Below are positions 1-5,966 of a stretch of DNA of 7,538 bases, piece by piece; position 1 is the first letter of the stretch; each line of letters begins with the position of its first letter. The position numbers were made by a program, and so were the translations under genes. The DNA comes from Chloroflexia bacterium. Lineage in GTDB: Bacteria; Chloroflexota; Chloroflexia; QHBQ01; JADMIH01. The notes under the pieces were generated by a model. The model did no database searches. It saw only the letters and a list, made by a program, of their open reading frames with translations, and was not told the origin of the DNA. The stretch is from assembly GCA_025927935.1 (NCBI GenBank), contig JAICKM010000331.1, positions 1 to 7,538 on the forward strand, written 5' to 3'.

Positions 1-152
1 CCCCCGGCAGCGGCGGGGGTATCGGTCGCCACGGCCCCTGCGCCACCGCCCGAAGGCGCGGTTGTCGGCGTGTCGGCGGCGCCGCCGCACGCGCTCAGGA
101 GCAGCATCATGATAATCAGCATGATCAGCGAGCTAGACTTCAAAGGTTTCAT
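1..152 (-). CDS. Lipoprotein, probable ABC-transporter solute-binding protein (5' end only)
   Basis: The first 50 codons are visible; the rest lies beyond the left edge. Translation starts at the ATG at 152 and gives a short positively charged start (MKPLKSSS), a hydrophobic stretch of Leu, Ile and Met, and a lipobox LLLSAC at residues 17-22. Cys22 is the predicted lipid-attached residue after signal peptidase II cleavage. A low-complexity Gly/Ala/Thr/Pro linker follows, typical of exported lipoproteins tethered to the outer face of the membrane. A strong AGGAGGAGG Shine-Dalgarno lies at 164-172, about 11 bases from the ATG. The gene is downstream of a GH13 glucanase on the same strand, with its own promoter and a long leader, so an oligosaccharide-binding protein is the likeliest identity. 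The binding domain itself is not visible, so the lipoprotein call is firm and the substrate is inference. Confidence 0.8.
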   Translation of the reverse strand, partial: MKPLKSSSLIMLIIMMLLLSACGGAADTPTTAPSGGGAGAVATDTPAAAG

Positions 153-504
153 GGAATATCTTTCCTCCTCCTACAGTTTGCTAGGTAAATTTGAACCGGC
201 AGCACAGGCAGGCCCCTGTGACCTGCCTTGCCGGGCCACCGTCTGGTGGAAGACTTGAAACCCCGTAGTACGGTCAGACGTGGGCTAACTCCGGGTAAGC
301 ACGCGAGACCCGCCCAGTCCCTTTTATTAGTCGAGTACCACCTCCTTTCAAGAGGTGTGTTTGCATACACAATTAGTACGCGACCTGCTCACTCTAACAT
401 GATGCCTGGTCCCGGTCTGCATCTGACAGTAGAGTTTTGCGGCTGAGTTCGCACGATTCATGCCACGGCGCGCAGGCTACGTCGTGGCCGGCGGGCTTCC
501 ACCG
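153..504 (-). promoter_or_regulatory. Long, highly structured 5' leader of the lipoprotein gene
   Basis: No credible ORF lies in this stretch. From the predicted start point near 504 down to the ATG, the minus-strand RNA could form these stems (plus coordinates): 462-467 with 483-488; 339-344 with 352-357; a two-step stem 281-285/293-296 with 308-316; 240-245 (CGTCTG) with 275-280 (CAGACG); and a 13-bp composite stem 196-201 with 229-234 plus 206-212 with 222-228. Two pairs compete. The 240-245/275-280 stem excludes the perfect 236-240/245-249 hairpin (CCACC, loop of 4, GGTGG). The 206-212/222-228 stem excludes 203-208/215-220 (CACAGG, loop of 6, CCTGTG). Such switching is expected of a riboswitch, attenuator or protein-binding leader. 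I do not recognise a known class. The stems are read directly from the sequence; regulation is inferred. Confidence 0.5.
357..370. promoter_or_regulatory. Imperfect palindrome GTGTTTGCATACAC, operator-like
   Basis: The 14-bp sequence is palindromic at 12 of 14 positions, with GTGT/ACAC arms and a TGCA core. It lies inside the predicted transcribed leader of the lipoprotein gene and could be a repressor operator (roadblock) or an RNA hairpin. The adjoining ATACACAATTA resembles ATACACCTAATTA at 514-526, by the promoter. No specific regulator is identified. Confidence 0.3.
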
Positions 505-510
505 CTCATC

Positions 511-539
511 AGTATACACCTAATTATCGTGGCCGTCAT
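511..539 (-). promoter_or_regulatory. Sigma-70-type promoter for the lipoprotein gene
   Basis: On the minus strand, ATGACG (534-539) and TATACT (511-516) are separated by 17 bases. They match the -35 consensus at 4 of 6 positions and the -10 consensus at 5 of 6. The spot lies 72 bases after the GH13 stop codon, so the lipoprotein can be transcribed independently of the enzyme gene. The predicted start point is near 504. A second AT-rich element, TATAAA at 543-548, has only a weak -35. Confidence 0.55.
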
Positions 540-562
540 GCTTTATACTCGGCTGGCCGTCA
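530..562. repeat. Pair of 9-bp direct repeats TGGCCGTCA
   Basis: TGGCCGTCA occurs at 530-538 and again at 554-562, 24 bp apart. The inner copy overlaps the predicted -35 element of the lipoprotein promoter, and the outer copy lies just upstream of it. Tandem sites on one side of a promoter at just over two helical turns would suit binding by an activator. The repeat is short, so chance is possible. Confidence 0.35.
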
Positions 563-590
563 CGCATTGAAGCCACATCTGTATTATGCC

Positions 591-608
591 ACGGAAAGCC
601 CCGTCCGT
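591..608 (-). terminator. Weak hairpin just after the GH13 stop codon
   Basis: ACGGA (591-595) pairs with TCCGT (604-608) around an 8-base loop, three bases past the stop codon of the GH13 gene. There is no U-tract after it on the minus strand, so it would be at best a poor intrinsic terminator. Confidence 0.2.
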
Positions 609-610
609 CA

Positions 611-2572
611 TCAGCCTAGCTCGACCAGGGCAGCGGCCAGGGGCGGCAGGCTAACACGCAGCGTGGGGCCGTCTACCGTGACCGGGTGGCCGTTTAGCAG
701 ATCGCGGGGCGTGCCGCGCAGGGTTTGCCCGGCGGGTAGCGGGATCTCCAGCGTGCGGGCGGCGACGCTCAGGTTCAGCGCCGCCAGCAGGCCGATCGCG
801 CCCGGCTGCACTTGCGCGTAGGCATAGGTGCGCGCCGCGTCGTCCAGATGCAGCGTCACGCGGGTGCCATGCCGGATCGCGGGGTGGGCGTGGCGGATGG
901 CGGCCAGGCGCCGGTAATAGGCCAGCAGATCCGCGTCTTGCTCAGCGCCCCAGAGCATCGGCCCGCGGGCTTCCACGTCGCGCCCGAACCCGGTAGCGCG
1001 CACGTCGCCTTTCTGCCGGATGCCCACCTCTGTGCCGTAGTAGATGATCGGCGGGGCGGTTAGCGTGAACTGGATCGCGGCGGCCACCTCCAGCTTGCGT
1101 TTATCGCCCTTCGCCACCCAGAGGAAGCGATTCATATCGTGGTTGTCGAGAAAAGCCGGCAGCACGAAGCCGGGCGAGTAGTAGCGCGCGCTCTGGGCCA
1201 GGAAGCGGTCGAAGGTGCTGATCGGGATCGTCTCGAAGGCGATCAGGCCGCGGATCATGGTCAGGAACGTGAAGTCGAGCGCGCCATCCATGCGGCCCTC
1301 ATAGCTGCGCAACACATTGGCCCCGGCGGTCGCTTCAGCCACCGAGAAGCTATCGGGCTTAATCGCCTTCACGGTGCGATAGTAGTCGCTCCAGAAATCG
1401 TGCGACGGGCCGAGCACGTAGTCGAGCCGGTAGCCGTCAATGTCATACCGCTCCATCCAGAAGCGTACTGCGTTGAGCATGTGAGCGCGGGCCGGGGGAT
1501 ACTCGTTGTTGAAGCGCGGCAGCCCCTTGGAACTGAAGAACGTCACATACTCATCGGGCCAGCGGGTAAAGGTGAACCAGTCACGGTAGGGGCTGGCGGG
1601 ATTCGTCTGCGCGTGGTGGAAAAAGGGGTGGCGGTTGGACACATGATTGGCGGCCAGGTCGAGCAACACGCGCAGCCCGCGCGCATGGGCTGCCTGGACG
1701 AGCGTGCCCAGGTCCTCGTTGGTGCCGAGCGCCGGGTCCACCTGCAACAGGTCCGTGGCATCGTAGCGGTGGTACGTCGGGCTGGGGAAGACAGGCGACA
1801 GCCAGATCGTGTTGGCCCCCAGTTCGGCGATGTAGTCCAGGTGCTCGGTGACGCCGCGCAGCGTGCCGCCCATGATGCCGGTTTCTTTTTCCAATACGCG
1901 CCATTGTGCTCCAGCGCCCGGATGGAAGCGGTCGAGATAGATATGGTAGATGATGGCGTCGTGGATCCAGGCGGGCGCGGCGGGTGCGTCGACGAGGTAG
2001 GCAAACACCGGCTCCAGGCCGCCGGGGGCCTTGGGATCGGCGTCGGCGAAGCCGGGCGCCAGTTCGCTGCCGGGCAGCGGCAGCGCCTCGATCTGGTAGC
2101 GCACATAGGCGCCCGCCGGCTGGGCCGGGATAGTGGCCTCCCAGACCGACAGGTAGTCCCAGAGCAGTTCGGACCATTGCGTGTCGCGCCAGGCCATGGG
2201 CACCGCGGTGCCCGTTGTCGCCTGCCCGGCGTGCCCGGCGGGGCGGCTGCCGTCGATGGTGTAGTACAGCCAGAGCGCCACCGCTGGGAAGTTCGGCCCG
2301 GTCGTCGCGCGAATCGTGACCGGGCCGCCGGCCTGCGGGCGCAAGGGATCGATCTGGAACTGGTGCTGCACTCCGCTGAGGGCTTGCACCAGGGCGCGCG
2401 TCGTCTCCGGCCCGGCGGCCAGGTGGCCGAACACGAAGTCGGGCATGACATCCGGGTGCTGGCCGGGTAGGGTGCCCGCGATAGGCGCCTGTGCCTCCGC
2501 CGGTGGCGTCAGCGAGTCGGCGGCAGACTCCGGGCCGTCCTCAGGGCGGTTGGCCTGGTCAGGTGTGTTCAT
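611..2572 (-). CDS. GH13 alpha-amylase family glycoside hydrolase (neopullulanase/cyclomaltodextrinase-like)
   Basis: The 653-residue enzyme should hydrolyse alpha-1,4 (possibly also alpha-1,6) glucosidic bonds in maltodextrins, pullulan or cyclodextrins. No signal peptide is visible, so it is probably cytoplasmic. A Pro/Ala-rich start (1-45) precedes an immunoglobulin-like N-terminal domain (about 80-195), the catalytic barrel (about 203-565) and a C-terminal beta domain (about 570-653). All four GH13 core motifs are intact: DLAANH at 305-310, GYRLD at 380-384 (nucleophile Asp384), VAE at 411-413 (acid/base Glu413) and DNHD at 476-479 (Asp479). LPRFN at 351-355 sits where neopullulanases carry MPKLN, and the N-terminal domain fits that subfamily. 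The ATG at 2572 follows GAGGA by 10 bases. The frame stays open to 2827, but that extension reads as unlike protein and crosses a divergent promoter. An internal Met43 is another possible start. The exact substrate is not determinable. Confidence 0.9.
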   Translation of the reverse strand: MNTPDQANRPEDGPESAADSLTPPAEAQAPIAGTLPGQHPDVMPDFVFGHLAAGPETTRALVQALSGVQHQFQIDPLRPQAGGPVTIRATTGPNFPAVALWLYYTIDGSRPAGHAGQATTGTAVPMAWRDTQWSELLWDYLSVWEATIPAQPAGAYVRYQIEALPLPGSELAPGFADADPKAPGGLEPVFAYLVDAPAAPAWIHDAIIYHIYLDRFHPGAGAQWRVLEKETGIMGGTLRGVTEHLDYIAELGANTIWLSPVFPSPTYHRYDATDLLQVDPALGTNEDLGTLVQAAHARGLRVLLDLAANHVSNRHPFFHHAQTNPASPYRDWFTFTRWPDEYVTFFSSKGLPRFNNEYPPARAHMLNAVRFWMERYDIDGYRLDYVLGPSHDFWSDYYRTVKAIKPDSFSVAEATAGANVLRSYEGRMDGALDFTFLTMIRGLIAFETIPISTFDRFLAQSARYYSPGFVLPAFLDNHDMNRFLWVAKGDKRKLEVAAAIQFTLTAPPIIYYGTEVGIRQKGDVRATGFGRDVEARGPMLWGAEQDADLLAYYRRLAAIRHAHPAIRHGTRVTLHLDDAARTYAYAQVQPGAIGLLAALNLSVAARTLEIPLPAGQTLRGTPRDLLNGHPVTVDGPTLRVSLPPLAAALVELG

Positions 2573-2780
2573 AGATTCCAAGTCCTCACATTCGTGGCCC
2601 AAGTTTCTGCAGGCGCTTCGTAACCGAGTCCGCCCTGCCGCAGCACAAGCTTGCCCGCCCGGATCGAGCGAGATCTGCCCAGGATGGCGCCGGATGATTC
2701 GGGATTGGCGTGTGAGCAAGAACAGATCCAGAGTTTGTCCGTAGATCCGATCAGTTTGACGGGCGACCAGGCAGCGCATG

Positions 2781-2809
2781 TTGAGCACACTGAGGTGATA
2801 TGCTATGAT
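2781..2809 (+). promoter_or_regulatory. Promoter of the methyltransferase gene
   Basis: TTGAGC (2781-2786) and TATGAT (2804-2809) are separated by exactly 17 bases, matching consensus at 4 of 6 and 5 of 6 positions. Transcription would begin near 2816, leaving a ~40-nt leader that contains the Shine-Dalgarno. A weaker minus-strand pair, TTGGCG (2822-2827) and TAGCAT (2800-2805) with a 16-base spacer, overlaps it and could serve the divergent GH13 gene with a leader of about 220 nt. The remaining ~200 bases up to 2573 show nothing else I can name. Confidence 0.6.
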
Positions 2810-2854
2810 GGCGGGCATCTTCGCCAAACTGAGACTAGGAGGGGGTTGTTAGCT

Positions 2855-3631
2855 ATGTCCGATATTTACGATTACACCGAGCAAAATCGCCGCGCCTGGA
2901 ACGAGATCGCGGAGGTGCGCCAGCGGGGGTTTCCGCCCGCCTCGTTCTTTGCCGCCGGCAACTCGGTTCTCGGCCCGCAGGCGCTGGCGGCCATACCCGA
3001 TGCCCGCGGACAGCGCCTCTTGCACCTGCAATGCTCCACCGGTGAGGACACCCTCTCCTGGGCGGTTGCCGGCGCCACGGCTACGGGCGTGGATATCAGC
3101 GAGATCCAGATCGCGCTTGCTGCCGAAAAGGCCGCGGCCGCCGGGTTAGACGTGCGCTTCATCGCCGCCGACGTTTATGCCCTGCCGGACGAATTGCAAC
3201 GCGGTAGCTTTGATTACGTCTATACAGGCGGCGGGGCGCTGATGTGGCTGCCCGACATCGCCCGGTGGGCGCAAATTGTGGCCGCTGCCCTGCGTCCTGG
3301 CGGGCGCCTGGTGCTGCTCGAAATCCATCCTGTGGCGCTCTGCCTGTGGGTGACTGAGGGCCGGTTGGAGCTAGTGGACGACTATTTCCGGCGCGCCCGG
3401 CCCATGGAGGACTACGGCTGGGCGCACTTTACCGGCGGGGAAGACGCGCAGGAGGACAAGGTCGAGTTTACGTGGCCCCTGGGGGATATTGTGACGGCTG
3501 TGATAAGAGCGGGGATGCAGATCGAGACACTGCAAGAATATCCGAGCACGGAAGCGTATCGCTTTGGCGAAAAGGTGGAAGAGATGCGCCGGTTGCCGGG
3601 CCATTACCGCTTGATCGCCTGCAAGAAGTGA
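2855..3631 (+). CDS. Class I SAM-dependent methyltransferase
   Basis: The 258-residue soluble protein should transfer a methyl group from S-adenosylmethionine to an unknown acceptor. It has the Rossmann-type signature. Motif I is the LLHLQCSTGED stretch (55-65). An acidic residue ends the second strand in GVD (78-80), where the SAM ribose would be held. AAD at 105-107 fits the adenine-contacting loop. SFDYVYTGG (118-126) is motif-IV-like, and LRPGGRLVLLE (146-156) is the post-motif helix and strand. The N-terminus (YTEQNRRAWNEIA) is typical of small-molecule methyltransferases of this fold, and the C-terminal third (165-258) would hold the acceptor-specifying cap. The ATG at 2855 follows AGGAGG (2837-2842) by 12 bases. 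The frame is open back to 2651, but the promoter lies inside that stretch, so the longer form is unlikely. Neighbours give no clue to the substrate. Confidence 0.85.
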   Translation: MSDIYDYTEQNRRAWNEIAEVRQRGFPPASFFAAGNSVLGPQALAAIPDARGQRLLHLQCSTGEDTLSWAVAGATATGVDISEIQIALAAEKAAAAGLDVRFIAADVYALPDELQRGSFDYVYTGGGALMWLPDIARWAQIVAAALRPGGRLVLLEIHPVALCLWVTEGRLELVDDYFRRARPMEDYGWAHFTGGEDAQEDKVEFTWPLGDIVTAVIRAGMQIETLQEYPSTEAYRFGEKVEEMRRLPGHYRLIACKK

Positions 3632-3654
3632 AGATCCAGGGCGCCGGGAGCTAC

Positions 3655-3678
3655 TGGCGCGTGAGCTGCTACGCGCCA
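3655..3678 (+). terminator. GC-rich hairpin after the methyltransferase gene
   Basis: TGGCGCGT (3655-3662) and ACGCGCCA (3671-3678) form a perfect 8-bp stem with an 8-base loop, 24 bases after the stop codon. No T-run follows, so termination would be of the U-tract-less kind or the hairpin may only stabilise the mRNA 3' end. It lies between two same-strand genes and could partly uncouple them. Confidence 0.35.
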
Positions 3679-3731
3679 TGGGGCGAGAATAGGCCGGCTA
3701 ATGAAAGTGTAACTTTGCGGTGGGAAAGTCG

Positions 3732-3737
3732 TATACT
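3732..3737 (+). promoter_or_regulatory. Possible -10 element for the small membrane protein gene
   Basis: TATACT lies 43 bases upstream of the ATG in an AT-richer patch (3690-3760) between two GC-rich regions. No convincing -35 is found at the normal 16-18 base spacing; the best candidates match at only 2 of 6 positions. It may be a weak or activator-dependent promoter, or chance. Confidence 0.25.
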
Positions 3738-3779
3738 TCAAGAGAACCCGATAATTGAATCGGAGAGGAGGCGGCTACG

Positions 3780-4313
3780 ATGGGACAAGCATCTGATCCA
3801 CGGACTGGCGGGGGCGAGCCCACCCTGCTTCCCCGGCCCGCCGTGCCCCCCAACCCCTGGAGCGCCCTGGACACCGAGTTTCGCGATGACCGGCCTCCAC
3901 CTCCGGAGCGCTCGACCCAACTGCCCACTGTGGGCTTTAGCGGGCGCTTCTGGAAGGTGGACGTGGAGCAGCCGTCCGATGCGCGCGTGCGCTACGAACG
4001 GCCTATCCTGCTGGTCTGGGCGCTGGTTAGCTGCCTCTGGCAGGGGTTTATCCCCTGGGTCGTCATGGGCCTGGCCTTGATCGTCTATGCCGGCGGTGCG
4101 CGGCGGGTCTTTCGGGAATATGGCCTCGTGGCCCAACCGTGGGTCTACTGCGCGATGGCCCTGGGCCAGATCATGCTGGCCTGCTCGTTTATCGCCAAAC
4201 TAGGCCCACTGTGGCCCTTCATCGGCCTGTACTGGCTGGCGGTGGTCCTGGCCTGGGTGATCGTCGAACTGCGCACAGTCCGCGGCAAGCCGGGCGACGG
4301 CTCGGTCTTCTGA
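3780..4313 (+). CDS. Small integral membrane protein of unknown function
   Basis: I do not recognise this 177-residue protein. Residues 1-74 are hydrophilic, proline-rich and probably disordered, with PPPP near 39-42, and show no signal peptide. A hydrophobic stretch at about 75-104, interrupted by a Pro, may be one long or two short membrane segments. It is followed by helices at about 120-139 and 143-164. The loop between (105-119) is rich in Arg (GGARRVFREYG), which by the positive-inside rule places it and the N-terminus in the cytoplasm if the first stretch crosses twice. Tryptophans cluster at membrane boundaries. The ATG has a near-ideal AGGAGG (3766-3771) 8 bases upstream, which strongly supports both the start and the gene. 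It lies 148 bases after the methyltransferase on the same strand, with a hairpin between, so co-transcription is uncertain. No catalytic or binding motif is visible. Confidence 0.75.
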   Translation: MGQASDPRTGGGEPTLLPRPAVPPNPWSALDTEFRDDRPPPPERSTQLPTVGFSGRFWKVDVEQPSDARVRYERPILLVWALVSCLWQGFIPWVVMGLALIVYAGGARRVFREYGLVAQPWVYCAMALGQIMLACSFIAKLGPLWPFIGLYWLAVVLAWVIVELRTVRGKPGDGSVF

Positions 4314-4424
4314 GGGCGCACGATTTCGCGGATTTCAGATTGGGCAGGCGTCCGGTTCGGCCCGCACCAGGAATCCGGCTTCAGAAATGCGCTGCGCCGG
4401 CCCGGATCGCCCGCAGGTCCTTGA

Positions 4425-5795
4425 CTACGGCGCCGGCCGGGCCGCCAGGATTCCCGCAAGTTGCTCCCGCAGGCTACGTAAGCCCTCGCTCGCCCGTACC
4501 TCGCCCGTGAGGATCTTATGGACCGCCGTAAAGTACGCCGCGGATACCTGGTCGTAGGCCGCGCCCGCAACTGCGGAGGGGCGCGCCACGGTCTGGCTGA
4601 AGATATCGGCCAAGGACCCGACATATGGGTTGGCGGCGAGTACATCGGGATCATGGTAGAGGGCGCCGATCGTTGGCAGATAACCGGCTTGGATCGCCCG
4701 GACTTTCTGGTGGGCGGATGCGGCCAGGAACGCCACGAATTGCGCCGCTTCCCTGGGGTGGGCTGAATAACGCGACACGGCGAGTTGCCAGCCACCCAGC
4801 GTCGCCGCCGGCCGGCTGTTGGTTGTCCCGCCGGCCGGCAGCGGCGCGATCGCGAATTTCCCGGCAATCGGCGGCAACTGCCCTGTCTGCGGGTCGGGCT
4901 GATTCCCCGCGGCGTAGCTGGAGGACCAATTACGCATGAACGCGGCGTTGCCGCTCCGCCAGACCTTGTCCGCCTCGGCTTCCTGGTAGGTCAGCACGCT
5001 GGGTGGGGAGATCCGGCCAATCCAACTTCTGGCCCGATCGAGGGCCCCCACGGCTGCCTGGTTGTCCACAGTGACCGTGCCGTCGGCGGCGATGATCGCG
5101 CCGCCCCCCTGCGACACTTGCCACTCCAGCGCGTCACACGTCAGCCCTTCATAGGCGTTGCCCTGCCAGACGAAGCCCCAGAATGCAGCATTACCTGCCG
5201 CGCGCTCGCCATCCTGGATGCGTTGGGCCGCCGTCTCGAGCGCATCCCAGGTGGCCGGTGGCCCGGCGATGCCGTATTTCTGCAGTAAGTCGGTGCGATA
5301 ATACAGCAACCCGGCATCGGTGAAATAGGGGAGGGCGACCAGCCGTCCCCCAACGGTGTTATTCTGGATGCCCGCTGGAAAGTAGCCGGCCAGTTGTGCC
5401 GCTGGAATATAGGGGCGCAGATCGAGCAGATCGCCCGCCAGGAGACCCGGCCAGATAACGTCGATCTGGTAGACATCAACATCCGGCGATTCGGCGGCCA
5501 GGTAGAGCTGCGTTTTCGCCAGCCGGGCGGTCGTCGATGGCGGCCCGGCGATGACCTCAACGCGGATCCCCGTCTGCTGCGTGAACTCGGTCGCCGCTTG
5601 CTGGTCAAGCGGCAGGCCAAGGGCCGTAGTATTGTCCGCGAGGAAGCGCAGGGTGACCGGCCCCGGCGTGCCGTCCGGGCGAGGGGGCGGGGTGACCGCA
5701 GCCGGAGGGCCGAAGCCGGGCAGGTCGCAGGCGCTGAGCACCAGACTCAGCACGACAAGTACCGCGACGAACTGGAGGCAGCGCGTCCGCGCCAT
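4425..5795 (-). CDS. ABC-type sugar solute-binding lipoprotein (family 1)
   Basis: The 456-residue protein is a periplasmic binding protein of the maltose/trehalose type that delivers a ligand to an ABC permease or a receptor. Residues 1-22 form a lipoprotein signal (basic MARTR, hydrophobic core, lipobox LVLSAC) with Cys23 lipidated, followed by a Pro-rich linker to about 45. The mature fold begins with VTLRFLADN (47-55). Family-typical features are TEFTQQTGIRVEV (69-81), the SPDVDVYQIDVIWPG segment (103-117), LVALPYFTDAGLLYYRTDLL (152-171) with the hinge-crossing strands, and GYLPTIGALY (371-380). These match extracellular solute-binding protein family 1 in order and spacing, and the length is normal. 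The ATG at 5795 follows AAAGGAAG by about 8 bases; the frame extends upstream to 5972 but without protein-like sequence. No permease genes adjoin it. Its divergent neighbour is a HAMP receptor, so a sensing role is possible. The ligand is undetermined. Confidence 0.9.
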   Translation of the reverse strand: MARTRCLQFVAVLVVLSLVLSACDLPGFGPPAAVTPPPRPDGTPGPVTLRFLADNTTALGLPLDQQAATEFTQQTGIRVEVIAGPPSTTARLAKTQLYLAAESPDVDVYQIDVIWPGLLAGDLLDLRPYIPAAQLAGYFPAGIQNNTVGGRLVALPYFTDAGLLYYRTDLLQKYGIAGPPATWDALETAAQRIQDGERAAGNAAFWGFVWQGNAYEGLTCDALEWQVSQGGGAIIAADGTVTVDNQAAVGALDRARSWIGRISPPSVLTYQEAEADKVWRSGNAAFMRNWSSSYAAGNQPDPQTGQLPPIAGKFAIAPLPAGGTTNSRPAATLGGWQLAVSRYSAHPREAAQFVAFLAASAHQKVRAIQAGYLPTIGALYHDPDVLAANPYVGSLADIFSQTVARPSAVAGAAYDQVSAAYFTAVHKILTGEVRASEGLRSLREQLAGILAARPAP

Positions 5796-5911
5796 AGTCC
5801 GCTCTTCCTTTCTCCAGCGGATGGAGTGTTTCCAGCGGGTAGGGTGCGGGCCGGCGCGCCCCGTAAATCTGCTATCGGGACAGCAAGAATCACGCCCGCC
5901 GCGCTTGGCGC

Positions 5912-5928
5912 CTGGCACAGATAGTGCT
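5912..5928 (+). promoter_or_regulatory. Sigma-54-like promoter facing the HAMP gene
   Basis: CTGGCACAGATAGTGCT matches the -24/-12 consensus (YTGGCACGRNNNTTGCW) at all but two defined positions. GG (5914-5915) and GC (5926-5927) are separated by the diagnostic 10 bases. Transcription would start near 5939, about 28 bases before the ATG at 5967. The site also contains an inverted repeat GCAC, N5, GTGC (5915-5926 region), which could instead be an operator half-site pair. No sigma-54 gene or enhancer-binding activator is in the window, and many Chloroflexota may lack sigma-54. Confidence 0.35.
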
Positions 5929-5966
5929 GCACCGCGGGCACCGGCCGCCTCATGAAGGGATGCCCC

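Noticed and set aside
186..262. tRNA-like T-loop motifs (GGTTCAAAT and GGTTTCAAGT on the minus strand)
   Set aside because: Neither has a five-pair T stem, matching acceptor strand or anticodon arm; no tRNA cloverleaf can be drawn.
331..345. T-box-like sequence AGGTGGTACTCG on the minus strand
   Set aside because: It differs from AGGGTGGNACCGCG at several positions, no specifier-loop stem lies upstream, no antiterminator/terminator pair follows, and the downstream gene is not an aminoacid or tRNA-synthetase gene.
337..350. Similarity of ACCACCTCCTTTCA (plus strand) to the 3' end of 16S rRNA
   Set aside because: The flanking bases do not match 16S rRNA; only the anti-SD core is shared, which follows from the SD-like sequence on the other strand.
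497..520. Hammerhead-like CTGATGA on the minus strand with a possible GCGG/CCGC stem
   Set aside because: The conserved GAAA and the closing stem III are absent.
1543..2451. 302-codon minus-strand frame overlapping the GH13 gene
   Set aside because: It is Arg/Pro/Ser-rich and out of frame with the enzyme, with no recognisable fold; a GC-driven shadow.
1139..2470. 443-codon open frame on the plus strand opposite the GH13 gene
   Set aside because: It lies wholly antisense to a gene with all catalytic motifs intact. Its translation is rich in Arg, Gly and Val without domain features, as expected from high-GC codon shadowing.
2573..2827. N-terminal extension of the GH13 frame by 85 codons
   Set aside because: The extension has no domain-like sequence and overlaps the divergent methyltransferase promoter. 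The ATG at 2572 has a suitable ribosome-binding site.
4314..4424. Terminator between the convergent membrane-protein and binding-protein genes
   Set aside because: Only scattered GC-rich complementarity is present, with no clean stem followed by a T-run on either strand.
5813..5838. 8-bp direct repeat TCCAGCGG (5813-5820 and 5831-5838) in the binding-protein leader
   Set aside because: Too short to separate from chance in GC-rich DNA, and partly shaped by the ribosome-binding region.
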